A stretch of 64,000 bases of DNA from Bacteroidota bacterium (GCA_020161535.1 JAIUNW010000005.1:1-64000); one strand, 5' to 3'; counted from the first letter of the stretch, positions 48,804 through 58,365 are shown. Numbers and translations are program-made. The notes: generated by a model not told the origin, from the letters alone.

Positions 48804-50243
48804 TTAGTTCTTATCCCAGAACAGTTTGGTTTCAACTTCGTCGCCACCAATTTTAGCAGCAGCGCTGGTGTAGTTGGCACCATTCAATTGCTGTTCGTTG
48901 TTAGGATACTGGAAACGGTTGGGGAAACCCGATACAGCGCCTACAGGGAGGGTCAGTTTCGGGAAATCCAGCCTTCTCAGTTCCAACCAGCCGTCCATGG
49001 GGCGGTTGTACAGCGCGATCCATTTCTGGAAGCCGATCTTTTGCTTGTAATCGCCGGTAGCGGTTGCATAAGCAACATCCGGGCGAGCCAGGTAGGTATC
49101 GGCATCAGCCGCTGAACCACCCCAGGCAATGATCGAAGCTTTGATAGCGTTTGCATAGTGAGCAGCCGCTGTTCCCGGAACCGTGAAACCTCTTTCGATG
49201 GCTTCAGCACGATAAAACTCGATTTCTGAATAGTCGAGCAGTACACCCGGTGCAGTGGCAGCTGATACCTGGGTGGCAGGCTTTGATGTCATTGCAAACG
49301 TGTTACCGGCGCCAACCACGCCACCTACATAGTTGCCATCATTATTGGTACCGAAATACAGGGATTTACGCGGATCGTTCATAGCGATCAAAGGATCCAT
49401 CAGGTCTTTGGCAGCCAAATAGTCACCACGACCACCAAGCACGATATCAGCATACAGCGGATTGGTGTTTGGGGTAGAACCGAGGTAGGCAAATTTGGCG
49501 TCGTCGCTGGCAGAAGTGAAAGCACCCGCTTCAGCCGCTTCTACGTTGGTTTTGGCAGTAGCTGCATCAGCATCGGCCAGTACCATACCCATTTTGAAGC
49601 GAAGGGTATTGGCAAATTTCAGCCATTTTGAAATGCTTCCTTTGTACACAACGTCCTCTGAGCTGGCAAAGCTGGGGTTGCTGGCGTCTAGCGCAGCGAT
49701 ATCAGCCGTTACACGTGTCAGTAAATCTTTGTACACGGTTGCCGCATCATCATATACCGGATACACATTCCCCGGATCGAGGGCCTGTGTATAGGGAATA
49801 TCGCCGAAAGTGGTTACCAGGTTCTGGTAAGTGTACACTTCCAGCAGATCAACAATGGCCAGTTTATTGGCTTTCTCACCAGGCAACATTGATGCGTCTG
49901 CATTGATGATACGCGCTGCTTCATTTAAATCGGCGAGTACATCGCGATAAAGCGCACCCCACCAGTTCTGTGGAATATTACGTGAGGAGAAGTTGAATTG
50001 CACTTCATCCTGGTAAGTAGCCATCGACCAGTGCTTCACGATAAATCGGAAAGGATTCGTGTTTACGCTGGCAGAAACCAGGTTGTCTGACAGGTTGCGG
50101 CTGGCATTGGAAAACAATGTGCCAGCAGGAACCGATGCAGCCCTTTTTGTTTCAATATTCAGGCTGGAGATATCTTTTGTGCAGGCCGTCATAAAGAGCG
50201 CCGGTACGGCGGCCAGGTATAAAATAACTTTTTTCATGGTCAT
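48804..50243 (-). CDS. SusD/RagB-family outer-membrane lipoprotein
   Basis: 479 residues; signal MKKVILYLAAVPALFMTAC with lipobox TAC and then KDISSLNIETKRA. The SusD-like_2 pattern is present: NPFRFIVKHWSMATYQDEVQ, WWGALYRDVLADLNEAARII, KANKLAIVDLLEVYTYQNLV and a C-terminal FQKWIALYNRPMDGWLELRR with FPNRFQYPNNEQQLN. It is a TPR-like surface ligand-binding protein that lids the SusC channel four bases upstream (by direction). A start two codons later (50237) is equally good. No carbohydrate enzyme is adjacent, so the ligand may be other than polysaccharide. Confidence 0.92.
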   Translation of the reverse strand: MTMKKVILYLAAVPALFMTACTKDISSLNIETKRAASVPAGTLFSNASRNLSDNLVSASVNTNPFRFIVKHWSMATYQDEVQFNFSSRNIPQNWWGALYRDVLADLNEAARIINADASMLPGEKANKLAIVDLLEVYTYQNLVTTFGDIPYTQALDPGNVYPVYDDAATVYKDLLTRVTADIAALDASNPSFASSEDVVYKGSISKWLKFANTLRFKMGMVLADADAATAKTNVEAAEAGAFTSASDDAKFAYLGSTPNTNPLYADIVLGGRGDYLAAKDLMDPLIAMNDPRKSLYFGTNNDGNYVGGVVGAGNTFAMTSKPATQVSAATAPGVLLDYSEIEFYRAEAIERGFTVPGTAAAHYANAIKASIIAWGGSAADADTYLARPDVAYATATGDYKQKIGFQKWIALYNRPMDGWLELRRLDFPKLTLPVGAVSGFPNRFQYPNNEQQLNGANYTSAAAKIGGDEVETKLFWDKN

Positions 50244-50247
50244 TCTT

Positions 50248-53200
50248 TTAGAATTTAATACTCAGGTTAGCGCCGATTGTACGGGTGGTGGGATAAGCAC
50301 CACTTTGCACACCCTGGATGTTACCAGCAGAAAGGTTTTCTTCCGGATCAGAATAAGGCAGGTTCTTGTGGATCAACCACAGGTTGCGGCCAATGATGGA
50401 AAAGTCCATGCCCTTGATAGCTGGTGTATTCTTAAAGATGCTTTGTGGGAAAGAATAAGTAAGCACTGCTTCTCTCAGTTTCACATAACTGGCATCGTAA
50501 GCGAACTTAGCAGGTGGGTCACCGGCTTGGTTGGCGTCAATTGCCACTCTCTTCGTGTTCGTTGAACCATCGGCCAGTACACCAGGCAGGATTACACCAC
50601 CGCCATCGTCGGTTGTACGAATTGATTTACCGTTCTCGTTCAGACCAACTGATTCAGGATAGATACCGGTGTAGTTCAGACCATAGTACATATCAAGCGA
50701 CCAAACCTGTCCACCATTGCGAACATCAACCAGGAAGCCTAGTGAGAAGTTCTTGTAACGGAAAGTGTTGTAAATACCACCAATCCAATTGGGATTGTAG
50801 TTACCAATTACATTGGTAGTGGTTGAGGTTTGACGATAGAAACCGTTTGAATTTACAACACGGGGTGATGTACCATCCCAGGCAATTACGCTACCTGCAT
50901 TTTTAGGATCAATCATGGTATAAGTCTTACCCTGGATAGTTCCATACGGTTGACCCTCGGTAGCGTTTACGCTAATACCACCCTGGAATGAACCCAATTG
51001 AATATTGGTCACTTTATTGCCAGCAGCATCCTGGTACAGTTCAACCACTTTGTTGCGGTTGCGAGTCCAGTTCAGGCTTACATCCCAAGAGAAATCTTTG
51101 GACCGAACCGGTGTAGCACGCAATGACAATTCAACCCCACTGTTTTGGATATTACCTGCGTTCACATACTGGCTGTTAAAGCCGGTAGCTGTTGAAATAG
51201 AAACAGGCATGATCTGGTTAAACGTGTTGGTGCGATAGTAAGTAACGTCTAAGCTCAACCGATTGTGCAAGAATGCCAGTTCCAAACCAGCTTCACGGCT
51301 ACGTGTTCTTTCTGGTTTCAGGTTTGCGTTGTTGTTGGTACCAGGAAGCGAGAACAGAATTGTGCTTCCGAAAGGAGTAGGTTGATCGTATGAATTCTTA
51401 ATAGAACCAAATGGTGCATCACTACCAACTTCAGCGTAGTTAACACGGAGTTTACCATAAGACAACCACTTCACACTAGGCAGGTGTTTTGAGAACACAT
51501 AGCCACCAGATACACCAAAGTAATTGTAGGCGTTGTTGGCTACAGGAAGGGTTGAAGAACGGTCTCTCCTGAATGATCCATCAAGCACGAATGTTTCCTG
51601 GTAGTCAAGTGTCAAACCAGCAAAGTAACCATCCACTGCCACAGGCCGATAGAGTTCGGTCGGGTTTGGTACTGTACCTTTTGAGTTGGCGATCGAATAC
51701 AATCCCGGAACGATCAAACCACCAGAGGTAGCCTGGCTAACGGAACTAATTACGGTTTTGCGTTGGTTGACACCAACAAGTCCTTTCAAATTCAGGTCAG
51801 GCGCAATGTTCTTGCTCACATTAGCAATCAGGTCATAGTTGCGCTCGCTGAAATTCATGTCAAAGCGAGAATAGCTGGCAGTACCCTGACTTCCTACTGC
51901 CACACGTTCGTCCTGGAACTGTGTGTAGGTATCCAATGATACACGGCCCATGATGCTCAGCCAATCGGTCACTTTGTAATCGAGTTGGGCATTTCCATAA
52001 AAACGTGAACGGGAATCTGTTTCGTAGTTCTCATATACCGTCCAGTAGTAGTTGTCGGTATAGATAGGAACAGTACCGGCTTCTGTTGAAGGGTCTTTCC
52101 AGTTCCAGGTAATGTTTTTATGGTTGCGGAAATAAGCATCTTTCTGCTCGGCGATATCAACGTTGCGCTGGTACCACTGGCGGAAGTTCTGGTTCGGGTT
52201 ACGGCCACTGTAACCAGTACCATAACGACCTTTACCATCAATCTTGTTGTAGTTGGCACTGGCTGAAGCAGTCAGCGCGGGCGTGATATTATAAGTAGCC
52301 CCAAAGTTGATGAGGTTCTTTTTTACACGGCTGTTGGGCAAAACACCTTTTTCGTCATCGCGGGTATAGCCCAGTTTAAATGTACCACGGTCAGATCCAC
52401 CAGTAAGGATGATATTGTTATTGGTGGAAATGGCTGTTTGGTAGAAATCAACCGGCGTGTGTGCAGCGGCCACCCAGGGCTTGGCTGTTCTGTAATAAGG
52501 AGAAGCAGGATCAAAAGCATCCCAATGATACACCATCAAATTGGGATCAAATTTGGCTCCATAAGAAGCATCTTCTGAAGTAGGTACCACGAGGTCTTTG
52601 GTGCCATCGCCGTTCGCATCAAAATACCAGAACAAAGAATTGGGCGATTCGGCCGGATCAGAATAATCGGTTGAATAACCGGCACCATACTGATTTTGGT
52701 AGGTGGCGAAAGTTGACTTGTCAATCTTACCCACTTTAACACCACTGTTTACCGTGATGCCCAGGCCTTTCTTACCTTTTTTGGTGGTGATCATGATCAC
52801 ACCATTCGAAGCACGTGAACCATACAAAGCGCTGGCGGCTGCCCCTTTCAACACCGAGATATTTTCAATATCGTCGGGGTTGATATCAGCGGCAGAGTTA
52901 CCGTAGTCATAGCCACCACGACCAGTTGTTTGGTTGCCGGTGTTGGTGTTTGCGTTGGCAATTGGCATACCGTCTACCACAAACAGGGCTTGGTTATTAC
53001 TGGTAAGTGATTTAATACCACGAACAACCACGTTGGTAGAACCACCGATGCTGTTACCCTGGATAATCTGTACACCCGATACTTTACCAGAAAGCGCCGC
53101 AGCAGCATTACCTGTGCGGATCTTGCTCACCTCATCGCCCTTTAATTGCTGGGCCGCATACGGAAGGGTGTTTTTGCTACGCTTGATACCCAGCGCAGTT

Positions 53201-53511
53201 ACCACTACTTCGTCAATGTTAGAAGTTGATTTGAGGTTTACAGAAACAAGGTCTCCCGAGCCTACGGAGACTTCCTGTTGATCATAACCTGCTGAACTGA
53301 CTACCAGTACAGCATTGGCGGCGGTTTCAATTTTGAAGTTACCGTCCTGATCGGCGGCAACGGCACGGTTGCTGCCCTTAACCTTGATAGTAGCAAATGG
53401 CACCGGATTCCCATTACCATCGGTAACCCGTCCGGTAACAGTCTTGGTTTGGCCAAATACCACGGCTACGCTCAATAGGAGCATAGTAAGCACTGCTGCT
53501 AATTTTCTCAT
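50248..53511 (-). CDS. SusC/RagA-family TonB-linked outer-membrane protein
   Basis: 1087 residues: signal peptide (MRKLAAVLTMLLLSVAVVFG), carboxypeptidase-regulatory-like domain (KTVTGRVTDGNGNPVPFATI), a SusC signature plug with SKIRTGNAAAALSGKVSGVQ, VVVRGIKSLTSNNQALFVVD and GSRASNGVIMITTKKGKKG, and the barrel through to ANLSIKF with a C-terminal aromatic. The carboxypeptidase-like beta strand and TonB-box pattern LKSTSNIDEVVVTALGIKRS are intact. It imports ligands gathered by the SusD partner, driven by TonB. Confidence 0.95.
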   Translation of the reverse strand: MRKLAAVLTMLLLSVAVVFGQTKTVTGRVTDGNGNPVPFATIKVKGSNRAVAADQDGNFKIETAANAVLVVSSAGYDQQEVSVGSGDLVSVNLKSTSNIDEVVVTALGIKRSKNTLPYAAQQLKGDEVSKIRTGNAAAALSGKVSGVQIIQGNSIGGSTNVVVRGIKSLTSNNQALFVVDGMPIANANTNTGNQTTGRGGYDYGNSAADINPDDIENISVLKGAAASALYGSRASNGVIMITTKKGKKGLGITVNSGVKVGKIDKSTFATYQNQYGAGYSTDYSDPAESPNSLFWYFDANGDGTKDLVVPTSEDASYGAKFDPNLMVYHWDAFDPASPYYRTAKPWVAAAHTPVDFYQTAISTNNNIILTGGSDRGTFKLGYTRDDEKGVLPNSRVKKNLINFGATYNITPALTASASANYNKIDGKGRYGTGYSGRNPNQNFRQWYQRNVDIAEQKDAYFRNHKNITWNWKDPSTEAGTVPIYTDNYYWTVYENYETDSRSRFYGNAQLDYKVTDWLSIMGRVSLDTYTQFQDERVAVGSQGTASYSRFDMNFSERNYDLIANVSKNIAPDLNLKGLVGVNQRKTVISSVSQATSGGLIVPGLYSIANSKGTVPNPTELYRPVAVDGYFAGLTLDYQETFVLDGSFRRDRSSTLPVANNAYNYFGVSGGYVFSKHLPSVKWLSYGKLRVNYAEVGSDAPFGSIKNSYDQPTPFGSTILFSLPGTNNNANLKPERTRSREAGLELAFLHNRLSLDVTYYRTNTFNQIMPVSISTATGFNSQYVNAGNIQNSGVELSLRATPVRSKDFSWDVSLNWTRNRNKVVELYQDAAGNKVTNIQLGSFQGGISVNATEGQPYGTIQGKTYTMIDPKNAGSVIAWDGTSPRVVNSNGFYRQTSTTTNVIGNYNPNWIGGIYNTFRYKNFSLGFLVDVRNGGQVWSLDMYYGLNYTGIYPESVGLNENGKSIRTTDDGGGVILPGVLADGSTNTKRVAIDANQAGDPPAKFAYDASYVKLREAVLTYSFPQSIFKNTPAIKGMDFSIIGRNLWLIHKNLPYSDPEENLSAGNIQGVQSGAYPTTRTIGANLSIKF

Positions 53512-53533
53512 GTTATCTGTTTTAGTTAGGCGC

Positions 53534-53541
53534 CAAATTTA
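53534..53541 (-). promoter_or_regulatory. -7 box TAAATTTG of the SusCD operon
   Basis: On the minus strand TAAATTTG is a perfect TAnnTTTG match 23 bases before the SusC ATG. An upstream TTTG at the expected distance is not seen. No anti-sigma/ECF regulator is encoded next door, so a primary-sigma promoter is plausible. Confidence 0.5.
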
Positions 53542-53679
53542 GGAAACTTTTATTTAGGTTAATATTTTATTAAACTTATCAAGGTTTTCGAAAATATGAG
53601 GACAGTTGCTTGCATTACAACGATTTATAATACATCATCGCTATTAGCCGAATCAATATACAAATAGGCACCGCAGCGA

Positions 53680-53709
53680 TTTGCAATTACGAAAATGATC
53701 GTATATTGG
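53680..53709 (+). promoter_or_regulatory. Promoter with BlaI-type operator for the blaI-blaR1 pair
   Basis: TTTG (53680-53683), an 18-base spacer and TATATTGG (53702-53709) form a promoter. Between them TACGA-AAATGA-TCGTA (53688-53703) is a perfect inverted repeat that overlaps the -7 box by two bases, a fitting site for the BlaI-family repressor encoded 17 bases downstream. Confidence 0.6.
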
Positions 53710-53725
53710 GAATAAATTCTCCAAC

Positions 53726-54109
53726 ATGTCTTCCACCCGATACGTTAAGCCAACCGAAAGCGAATTGGAAATCCTCCAGGTATTGTGGACGCGCGAAACC
53801 GCCAGCGTGCGCGAAGTGCATGAAGTCATATCTGCTTCAAAAGACATCGGCTATACCACTACACTGAAACTCATGCAGATTATGCATGAGAAAGGGCTTG
53901 TAAAGCGGGACGACTCGGTGAAAACCCATATTTACCAGGCGGCCGTAAGCCGGGAAAAAACACAAAAGCACCTCTTAGGTAAAATGATCGATGGCTTGTT
54001 TGGCGGTTCTTCCACCCAACTGGTTTTGCAGGCGCTGGGTGCCAACAAAGCGTCGGCCGAAGAACTCGAAGAAATTCAACACCTGCTCAACAACCTGAAA
54101 AATCAATAA
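53726..54109 (+). CDS. BlaI/MecI/CopY-family transcriptional repressor
   Basis: 127 residues: PTESELEILQVLWTRETASV REVHEVIS, then YTTTLKLMQIMHEKGLVKRD (winged helix, recognition helix near 45-58), wing THIYQAAVSREKTQKHLLGK and a C-terminal dimerisation helix pair ending LLNNLKNQ. BlaI-type repressors are inactivated when the paired BlaR1 metalloprotease responds to a signal. The gene is three bases before the BlaR1-like gene, the standard pairing. Confidence 0.93.
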   Translation: MSSTRYVKPTESELEILQVLWTRETASVREVHEVISASKDIGYTTTLKLMQIMHEKGLVKRDDSVKTHIYQAAVSREKTQKHLLGKMIDGLFGGSSTQLVLQALGANKASAEELEEIQHLLNNLKNQ

Positions 54110-54112
54110 CGG

Positions 54113-56281
54113 ATGCAAACCCAGACCGCTTTCCTTGAAGCCCTGGGCTGGACCCTTCTCAGCAGTTGGTGGCAGATGGGCATTTTGTGGGTCGTGTTTC
54201 TGCTGATTAAAAAGGGATGGCCAAAACTGAGTGCAGCTATATTATATAATGTAGCGTTGGTGCTATTGCTCGGCGGACTCACCTGGTCGGCCGTCAGTTT
54301 TGTACAACACCTGCTCTATCCGGGAGTGAGCCCTTCTTATTGGTCGTTCTCCAACAATCGTTTTGCCGGATGGTACCAACAGGGCCTGACATATATTCAA
54401 CTCCTGCTTCCCTATCTTTCCATCGTCTATATTGGCTGGTTGCTGCTACGCACCATGCAGTTTTTGCGCATCTATGCCAGTACCGGCCTGCTGCGGAAAG
54501 AAGGATTGTACAAGGCACCGGTTCACTGGCGCTTGTTCGCCCGGCAGATGGCTGCGCAAATGAATATCCGGTTTCCATTCTCGGTTTGGCTCTCCACAAA
54601 AGTAGACGGACCGCTTTTGCTGGGCTGGCTCAAACCCATGATCCTACTGCCATTTACGGCCTTGAATCAATTGTCGGCCGAACAGGTGGAAGCCATCCTC
54701 ATCCACGAAATCGCACATATCAGGCGCAACGACTTTTTCTGGAACCTGGTACTGGCCCTCACTGAAATCCTTTTTTATTACAATCCATTCGCCCGGCAAT
54801 TAATGGCGGCCATCAGTGCCGAAAGGGAACATGCCTGCGACGATTGGGTGCTGCAATTTCCGGTGGATACCAGCACGTATGCGAGTGCACTGTTGAAATT
54901 GGAACAACAACGCCAGTCGGCCCTGCCGCCCGTGGCACTGGCTGCCGGGGGGCCGCATACCAAACTATTGCTGTGGCGCGTAAAAAGAATTTTGCAATTG
55001 CCCGGCGCCCGTCAGCAATCCACCAAAAAAAACGGCTTTCTTTTCACCGTACTGGCGCTGGCCTTGATGCTGTTGCTGGTGAAGCCGCGCGAAGAAATTC
55101 GACACTTTTTACAGGAACTGGCCACCGAGCCGGTTACTAGTTTAGAATCAAGGTATGCAACCTTGCTGTTACCCGCGTCTCCAGCCGCCTCGTCGGCCAA
55201 TTCTCCGTCGGCTTTGGCCAAACGACCCTCCGGTGCTGTGACATCGCAGGCACAGCAGCTCCAGGCGCAGCAACTCAATGATAAGCCAGCTTCGACTGCT
55301 ACAAACTCATCCTCCGTTACAGTATGGCCGAATACGGAACTGTCACAGGGGTTGGCTGCTCAACTGCAAGGGTTTTCTGCTCAAACTCAGCAGTTCGCCG
55401 ATCAGATTAAAAAATTTGCGAACCAAACCAAATGGTTTACGATTCACACCCGGCAGGTGGCTGACCAGGCTCTATGGGATGCAGAGAACGACTACCAGCA
55501 AATGGGCATGTCCGCCACTTTCCCCCTCCAAAGAAAAGCCCTGAGTTTTGTGCTACCCGATATGACAGCCGACTATCCGTCTGACGTGGTACGGAAAGAT
55601 TATATGCCCTATGTACCGCCGAATAGTTTTGAAACGAATGGTTTTGACGACAGCCTGGCCCAGCAACTGAATGCCCTCGAAACCAAAAAAGCGGCCGTGA
55701 CGGTTCAACTGGCACTCAAAAAATTAAACTGGGATCGACTCCAAACCAGCTTGCGCCGTTCAGGTTTGTCGATCGATGAAATCCGTTTTGAACTGGAGAA
55801 AGAACTGGCGAAACTCGACTGGTCTGACTTGCGTCGGCAATCGGCCCAACTCACCCACGAACTCGCACGCCAACAGCGAGCCTTGCTGCAAAAGCAAGCG
55901 GCCCGGTCATTAAGAGATCATACCAACACATCAGAAAATAGCGCGGATGCATCGGGTGAAGACCAGCGGATGATGGAGGATGAGCGTGCAATGGAAGATG
56001 AACGTGCTATTGAGGACGAGCGGGTAATGGAAGACACGCGCGTGTTGGAAAACGGGCGTTTGGCGGATGAGTCGAATCTGATGAGCGATCAGCAAATGGG
56101 CGATCAGCAAAGTGGCGATCGGCCAATCGGCAATCGACGGATGACCGCCAAAAATGCGCCTGGGTCACCGCAATTGAAAAGCACGAAGTCGACCAGCAAG
56201 TCCCGCACCCAAGTGCAGGTAAACCCAGCGACAGATACCAAGACCCGCGCCCGCCAGAAACGTGAAACCATCTATTTCTAA
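54113..56281 (+). CDS. BlaR1/M56-family metallopeptidase with unusual C-terminal tail
   Basis: 722 residues. About four membrane helices in the first 310 residues surround the M56 zinc site: AILIHEIAHIRRNDFFW (HEIAH near residue 201) and the downstream ligand in ISAEREHACDDW. LGWLKPMILLPFTALN is the usual preceding loop. After the last membrane helix (FTVLALALMLLLVK, about 308-325) the region contains no penicillin-binding sensor domain; instead it is Gln/Ala/Ser-rich coil and then repeats: four copies of an (M/I)EDER(A/V)-like unit (DNA 55970-56060) and GDQQ/GDRP repeats (DNA 56082-56140). The protein probably cleaves or triggers loss of the repressor. The signal is unknown; the absence of a beta-lactam domain argues against antibiotic sensing. 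Confidence 0.88.
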   Translation: MQTQTAFLEALGWTLLSSWWQMGILWVVFLLIKKGWPKLSAAILYNVALVLLLGGLTWSAVSFVQHLLYPGVSPSYWSFSNNRFAGWYQQGLTYIQLLLPYLSIVYIGWLLLRTMQFLRIYASTGLLRKEGLYKAPVHWRLFARQMAAQMNIRFPFSVWLSTKVDGPLLLGWLKPMILLPFTALNQLSAEQVEAILIHEIAHIRRNDFFWNLVLALTEILFYYNPFARQLMAAISAEREHACDDWVLQFPVDTSTYASALLKLEQQRQSALPPVALAAGGPHTKLLLWRVKRILQLPGARQQSTKKNGFLFTVLALALMLLLVKPREEIRHFLQELATEPVTSLESRYATLLLPASPAASSANSPSALAKRPSGAVTSQAQQLQAQQLNDKPASTATNSSSVTVWPNTELSQGLAAQLQGFSAQTQQFADQIKKFANQTKWFTIHTRQVADQALWDAENDYQQMGMSATFPLQRKALSFVLPDMTADYPSDVVRKDYMPYVPPNSFETNGFDDSLAQQLNALETKKAAVTVQLALKKLNWDRLQTSLRRSGLSIDEIRFELEKELAKLDWSDLRRQSAQLTHELARQQRALLQKQAARSLRDHTNTSENSADASGEDQRMMEDERAMEDERAIEDERVMEDTRVLENGRLADESNLMSDQQMGDQQSGDRPIGNRRMTAKNAPGSPQLKSTKSTSKSRTQVQVNPATDTKTRARQKRETIYF

Positions 56282-56319
56282 TGGCTGTCGGCAATAATTA
56301 ATTTTTCTGCCGGTAAAAA

Positions 56320-56964
56320 CTAAAGCCCGGTGGTTTCCGGCAACAGTCGATCGACCGCCGCAGGCCCCTCACAAAACAACAAATCTAAAATAGACAGACC
56401 GGGCACAAAACCTTGTCTATTTTCAAAAACCTGCTGGTAAGGCCGCACCGCATCCGGTCCCGCAGCCCAATCTGCAATATTTGCCGGCCGAAAATAATCC
56501 CGAAAATCATCGGTTCGATCCACAATCACCCGGCAGGCTTCCAGTGCATTTTCTACCGAAAAAGGGATTTTTCGTTTCAATGACTTCTCCATCCAGACCA
56601 GGCATCGCAGGTTAAAGTCGAATAAGAAACCCTCCGGCTTCTCGAACAATACTGCCAGATCGTCACGGTAGTAATCAAACCAGGGCGACTTATTGTAACA
56701 AGAAACAATCGCCCGGAAATGATCCCGTTGCCAGTAGCCGGGTTGAATACGCACGTCTGCATAAGCCTGTTTTTCATTGCGACCGTCTACCAACGGAATC
56801 GACAATCGGAGTGGTCCATCGGCACCCGCCAGCAACAAACGGTTGCGAAAACTCATTTTACGATGAGAATCATATTTAAAAAATACAACATGCTCATATT
56901 TAAGAGATTTTTTAAACCAATTAATCGATGGAAAATATTGTAAATCAATAAATAGAGAACTCAT
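56320..56964 (-). CDS. WbqC-family protein
   Basis: 214 residues: SSLFIDLQYFPSINWFKKSL, then FRNRLLLAGADGPLRLSIPL, YADVRIQPGYWQRDHFRAIV and NKSPWFDYYRDDL match the WbqC family pattern (strand with Q-Y-F-P near the N-terminus, later R-x-x-I, HW-x-x-H/F-x-x-I, Y-x-x-S-P-Y/F-F). The family occurs in polysaccharide clusters but its reaction is not established. Converges on BlaR1; the 276-base AT-rich stretch upstream (56965-57240) holds no gene. Confidence 0.85.
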   Translation of the reverse strand: MSSLFIDLQYFPSINWFKKSLKYEHVVFFKYDSHRKMSFRNRLLLAGADGPLRLSIPLVDGRNEKQAYADVRIQPGYWQRDHFRAIVSCYNKSPWFDYYRDDLAVLFEKPEGFLFDFNLRCLVWMEKSLKRKIPFSVENALEACRVIVDRTDDFRDYFRPANIADWAAGPDAVRPYQQVFENRQGFVPGLSILDLLFCEGPAAVDRLLPETTGL

Positions 56965-57240
56965 ATTCTATTTCAATTTATGCGAATAACGCCTTTACTC
57001 CAAACCCTGAAAATGTACAAACCACAGGTGATTTACATTTATTTTAATTATCGTTATAAAAATTCTAAATAATTAATAAACAATTATTTATCAATATTTT
57101 CAATTGACAAAATACTTAGCGTATTCAATTTTTAGAAAAAACAACGATAGATACCCCAGATCCCAAAAATCTTGGCAGCAAATATACGGTACTTTGAAAA
57201 TTGAATTTGCTGATAATCGGCTTATCTCCTAATTTTCCAT

Positions 57241-57738
57241 ATGCAATCAACGTCTTCGATGACCTGCCCGAAACGGGCTTATTTTCGCTTTGTCGCCCCC
57301 ACCACCCTGCTGCTCTCCTTTTGCTTCCTGTTGGGTGCAGCCTGTAAAAAGCCGCAGATTCCTGAATACCAGGCTTTCGACAATTTTGGCCTTTCGAAAA
57401 TAAGCATGGGTGAATCTGTCGTTTCGGCAGACCTTAAATACTATAACCCCAACCCATATCCACTGCAATTAAAACGCGCCAACCTGGCCATCAGTATCGA
57501 CAACAAGCCGGTGGGCACAACCGTGCTTGACACGCTGATCCAGATTCCCAAACTGGACACTTTTTATGTACCTGTAAAAATGAAAGTGGATATGAAACAA
57601 TTGCTCAGCAATGCCCTCAGCATGCTGCTGAGCGACGGTGTTAACGTGAAAGTATCCGGCACCGTGAAAATGGGCCGTGGCGGTATTTTCTTCAACGTGC
57701 CCGTAAATTATGAAGGCAAACAAGAAATAAAATTCTAA
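57241..57738 (+). CDS. LEA type 2-like lipoprotein
   Basis: 165 residues: MQSTSSMTCPKRAYFRFVAP then a hydrophobic stretch to lipobox LGAAC, so a lipoprotein with a long N-terminal extension (an internal Met at residue 7 may be the true start). The mature part is a compact beta domain with a LEA-2/WHy pattern: LKYYNPNPYPLQLKRANLAI, NKPVGTTVLDTLIQIPKLDT and a final FFNVPVNYEGKQEIKF. Such domains are thought to act in envelope stress or lipid contact; no partner is seen. Confidence 0.75.
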   Translation: MQSTSSMTCPKRAYFRFVAPTTLLLSFCFLLGAACKKPQIPEYQAFDNFGLSKISMGESVVSADLKYYNPNPYPLQLKRANLAISIDNKPVGTTVLDTLIQIPKLDTFYVPVKMKVDMKQLLSNALSMLLSDGVNVKVSGTVKMGRGGIFFNVPVNYEGKQEIKF

Positions 57739-57750
57739 TCCAAAAGCTCG

Positions 57751-58325
57751 TTGTTTAAGGTGTAAAGTCTAAGGTGTAAGGTTGCTGCCGCGCGTTTTAC
57801 GGCAAAATGAATGGTGAGTGGCAGCTTTGTTAGGCCCCTGCATGCCATATTTAAAACTTGTCACGCAAGCCATGTTTAAACGAGGCAAGAACGGCAGATG
57901 ACGGAAGAAAGAACGGCATATGACATTCTCCCGAGCCATCGATACCGGCTCGACAGTCAAACCTATTTGCTTCGGCGAGCCTGTTTGCGGCTGAAAACGG
58001 CGCTTGCTAATGAAGTATATGCTTGCAAAGAAGTACATGTTTGCAAAGCATTACATGCTTGCAAAGAGTACATGTTGAAAAGAGTACATGCTTGTAAAGG
58101 AATACCAGCCTGTAAGGGACATGCTGCTTGTAAATACGTAAGTGTCACAAGGAGCGCTTACTTGAACTTTGCGCCCGGAAAAAAGACAACTCTGCATAAA
58201 AAAGAAAAAAAAGAAAAAGAAGAAAAAACGGGCAATACATTCGGCCCATTTCACAAAACACACCCGCACGCGGCAGCAACCTTACACCTTAAACACCCTT
58301 TAAACTTTAAACACCCTTTAACCTG
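57751..58325. repeat. Non-coding repeat-bounded element E2
   Basis: Perfect 23-base inverted repeats at 57770-57792 and 58269-58291 (core TAAGGTTGCTGCCGCG) are flanked outward by AT-rich direct repeats of AAGGTGTAA/CTTTAAACA units (left from 57751, right to 58325). The interior contains an 18-base-like tandem array at 58014-58135 and no credible gene. The layout and terminal core match element E1 at 10978-11786. It lies between two convergent genes. Confidence 0.65.
58014..58135 (+). repeat. Degenerate tandem array inside E2 (unit about ATGCTTGCAAAGAAGTAC)
   Basis: About six degenerate copies of a roughly 18-base unit built round TTTGCAAA or CTTGCAAA and GTACATG. Because the unit is a multiple of three it keeps a frame open that repeats His/Tyr-Ala-Cys-Lys, but no start signal or family supports a protein. 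Confidence 0.65.
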
Positions 58326-58330
58326 ACGCT

Positions 58331-58365
58331 AATAAAAAACCGCCCAAAAAGGCGGCTTTTTTATT
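58331..58365. terminator. Bidirectional terminator between E2 and the HMA gene
   Basis: AATAAAAAACCGCC and GGCGGCTTTTTTATT arms enclose CAAAAA; the A and T runs allow use in both directions. It overlaps the stop codon of the leftward HMA gene. Confidence 0.8.

Noticed and set aside
58014..58135. Possible CRISPR-like array
   Set aside because: Units are contiguous with no spacers, of irregular length, and there are no cas genes in the window.
57898..58326. A 142-residue rightward frame across element E2
   Set aside because: It reads through both the tandem array and the right inverted repeat into AT-rich flanks and has low-complexity Lys/His tails; it is best seen as repeat translation.
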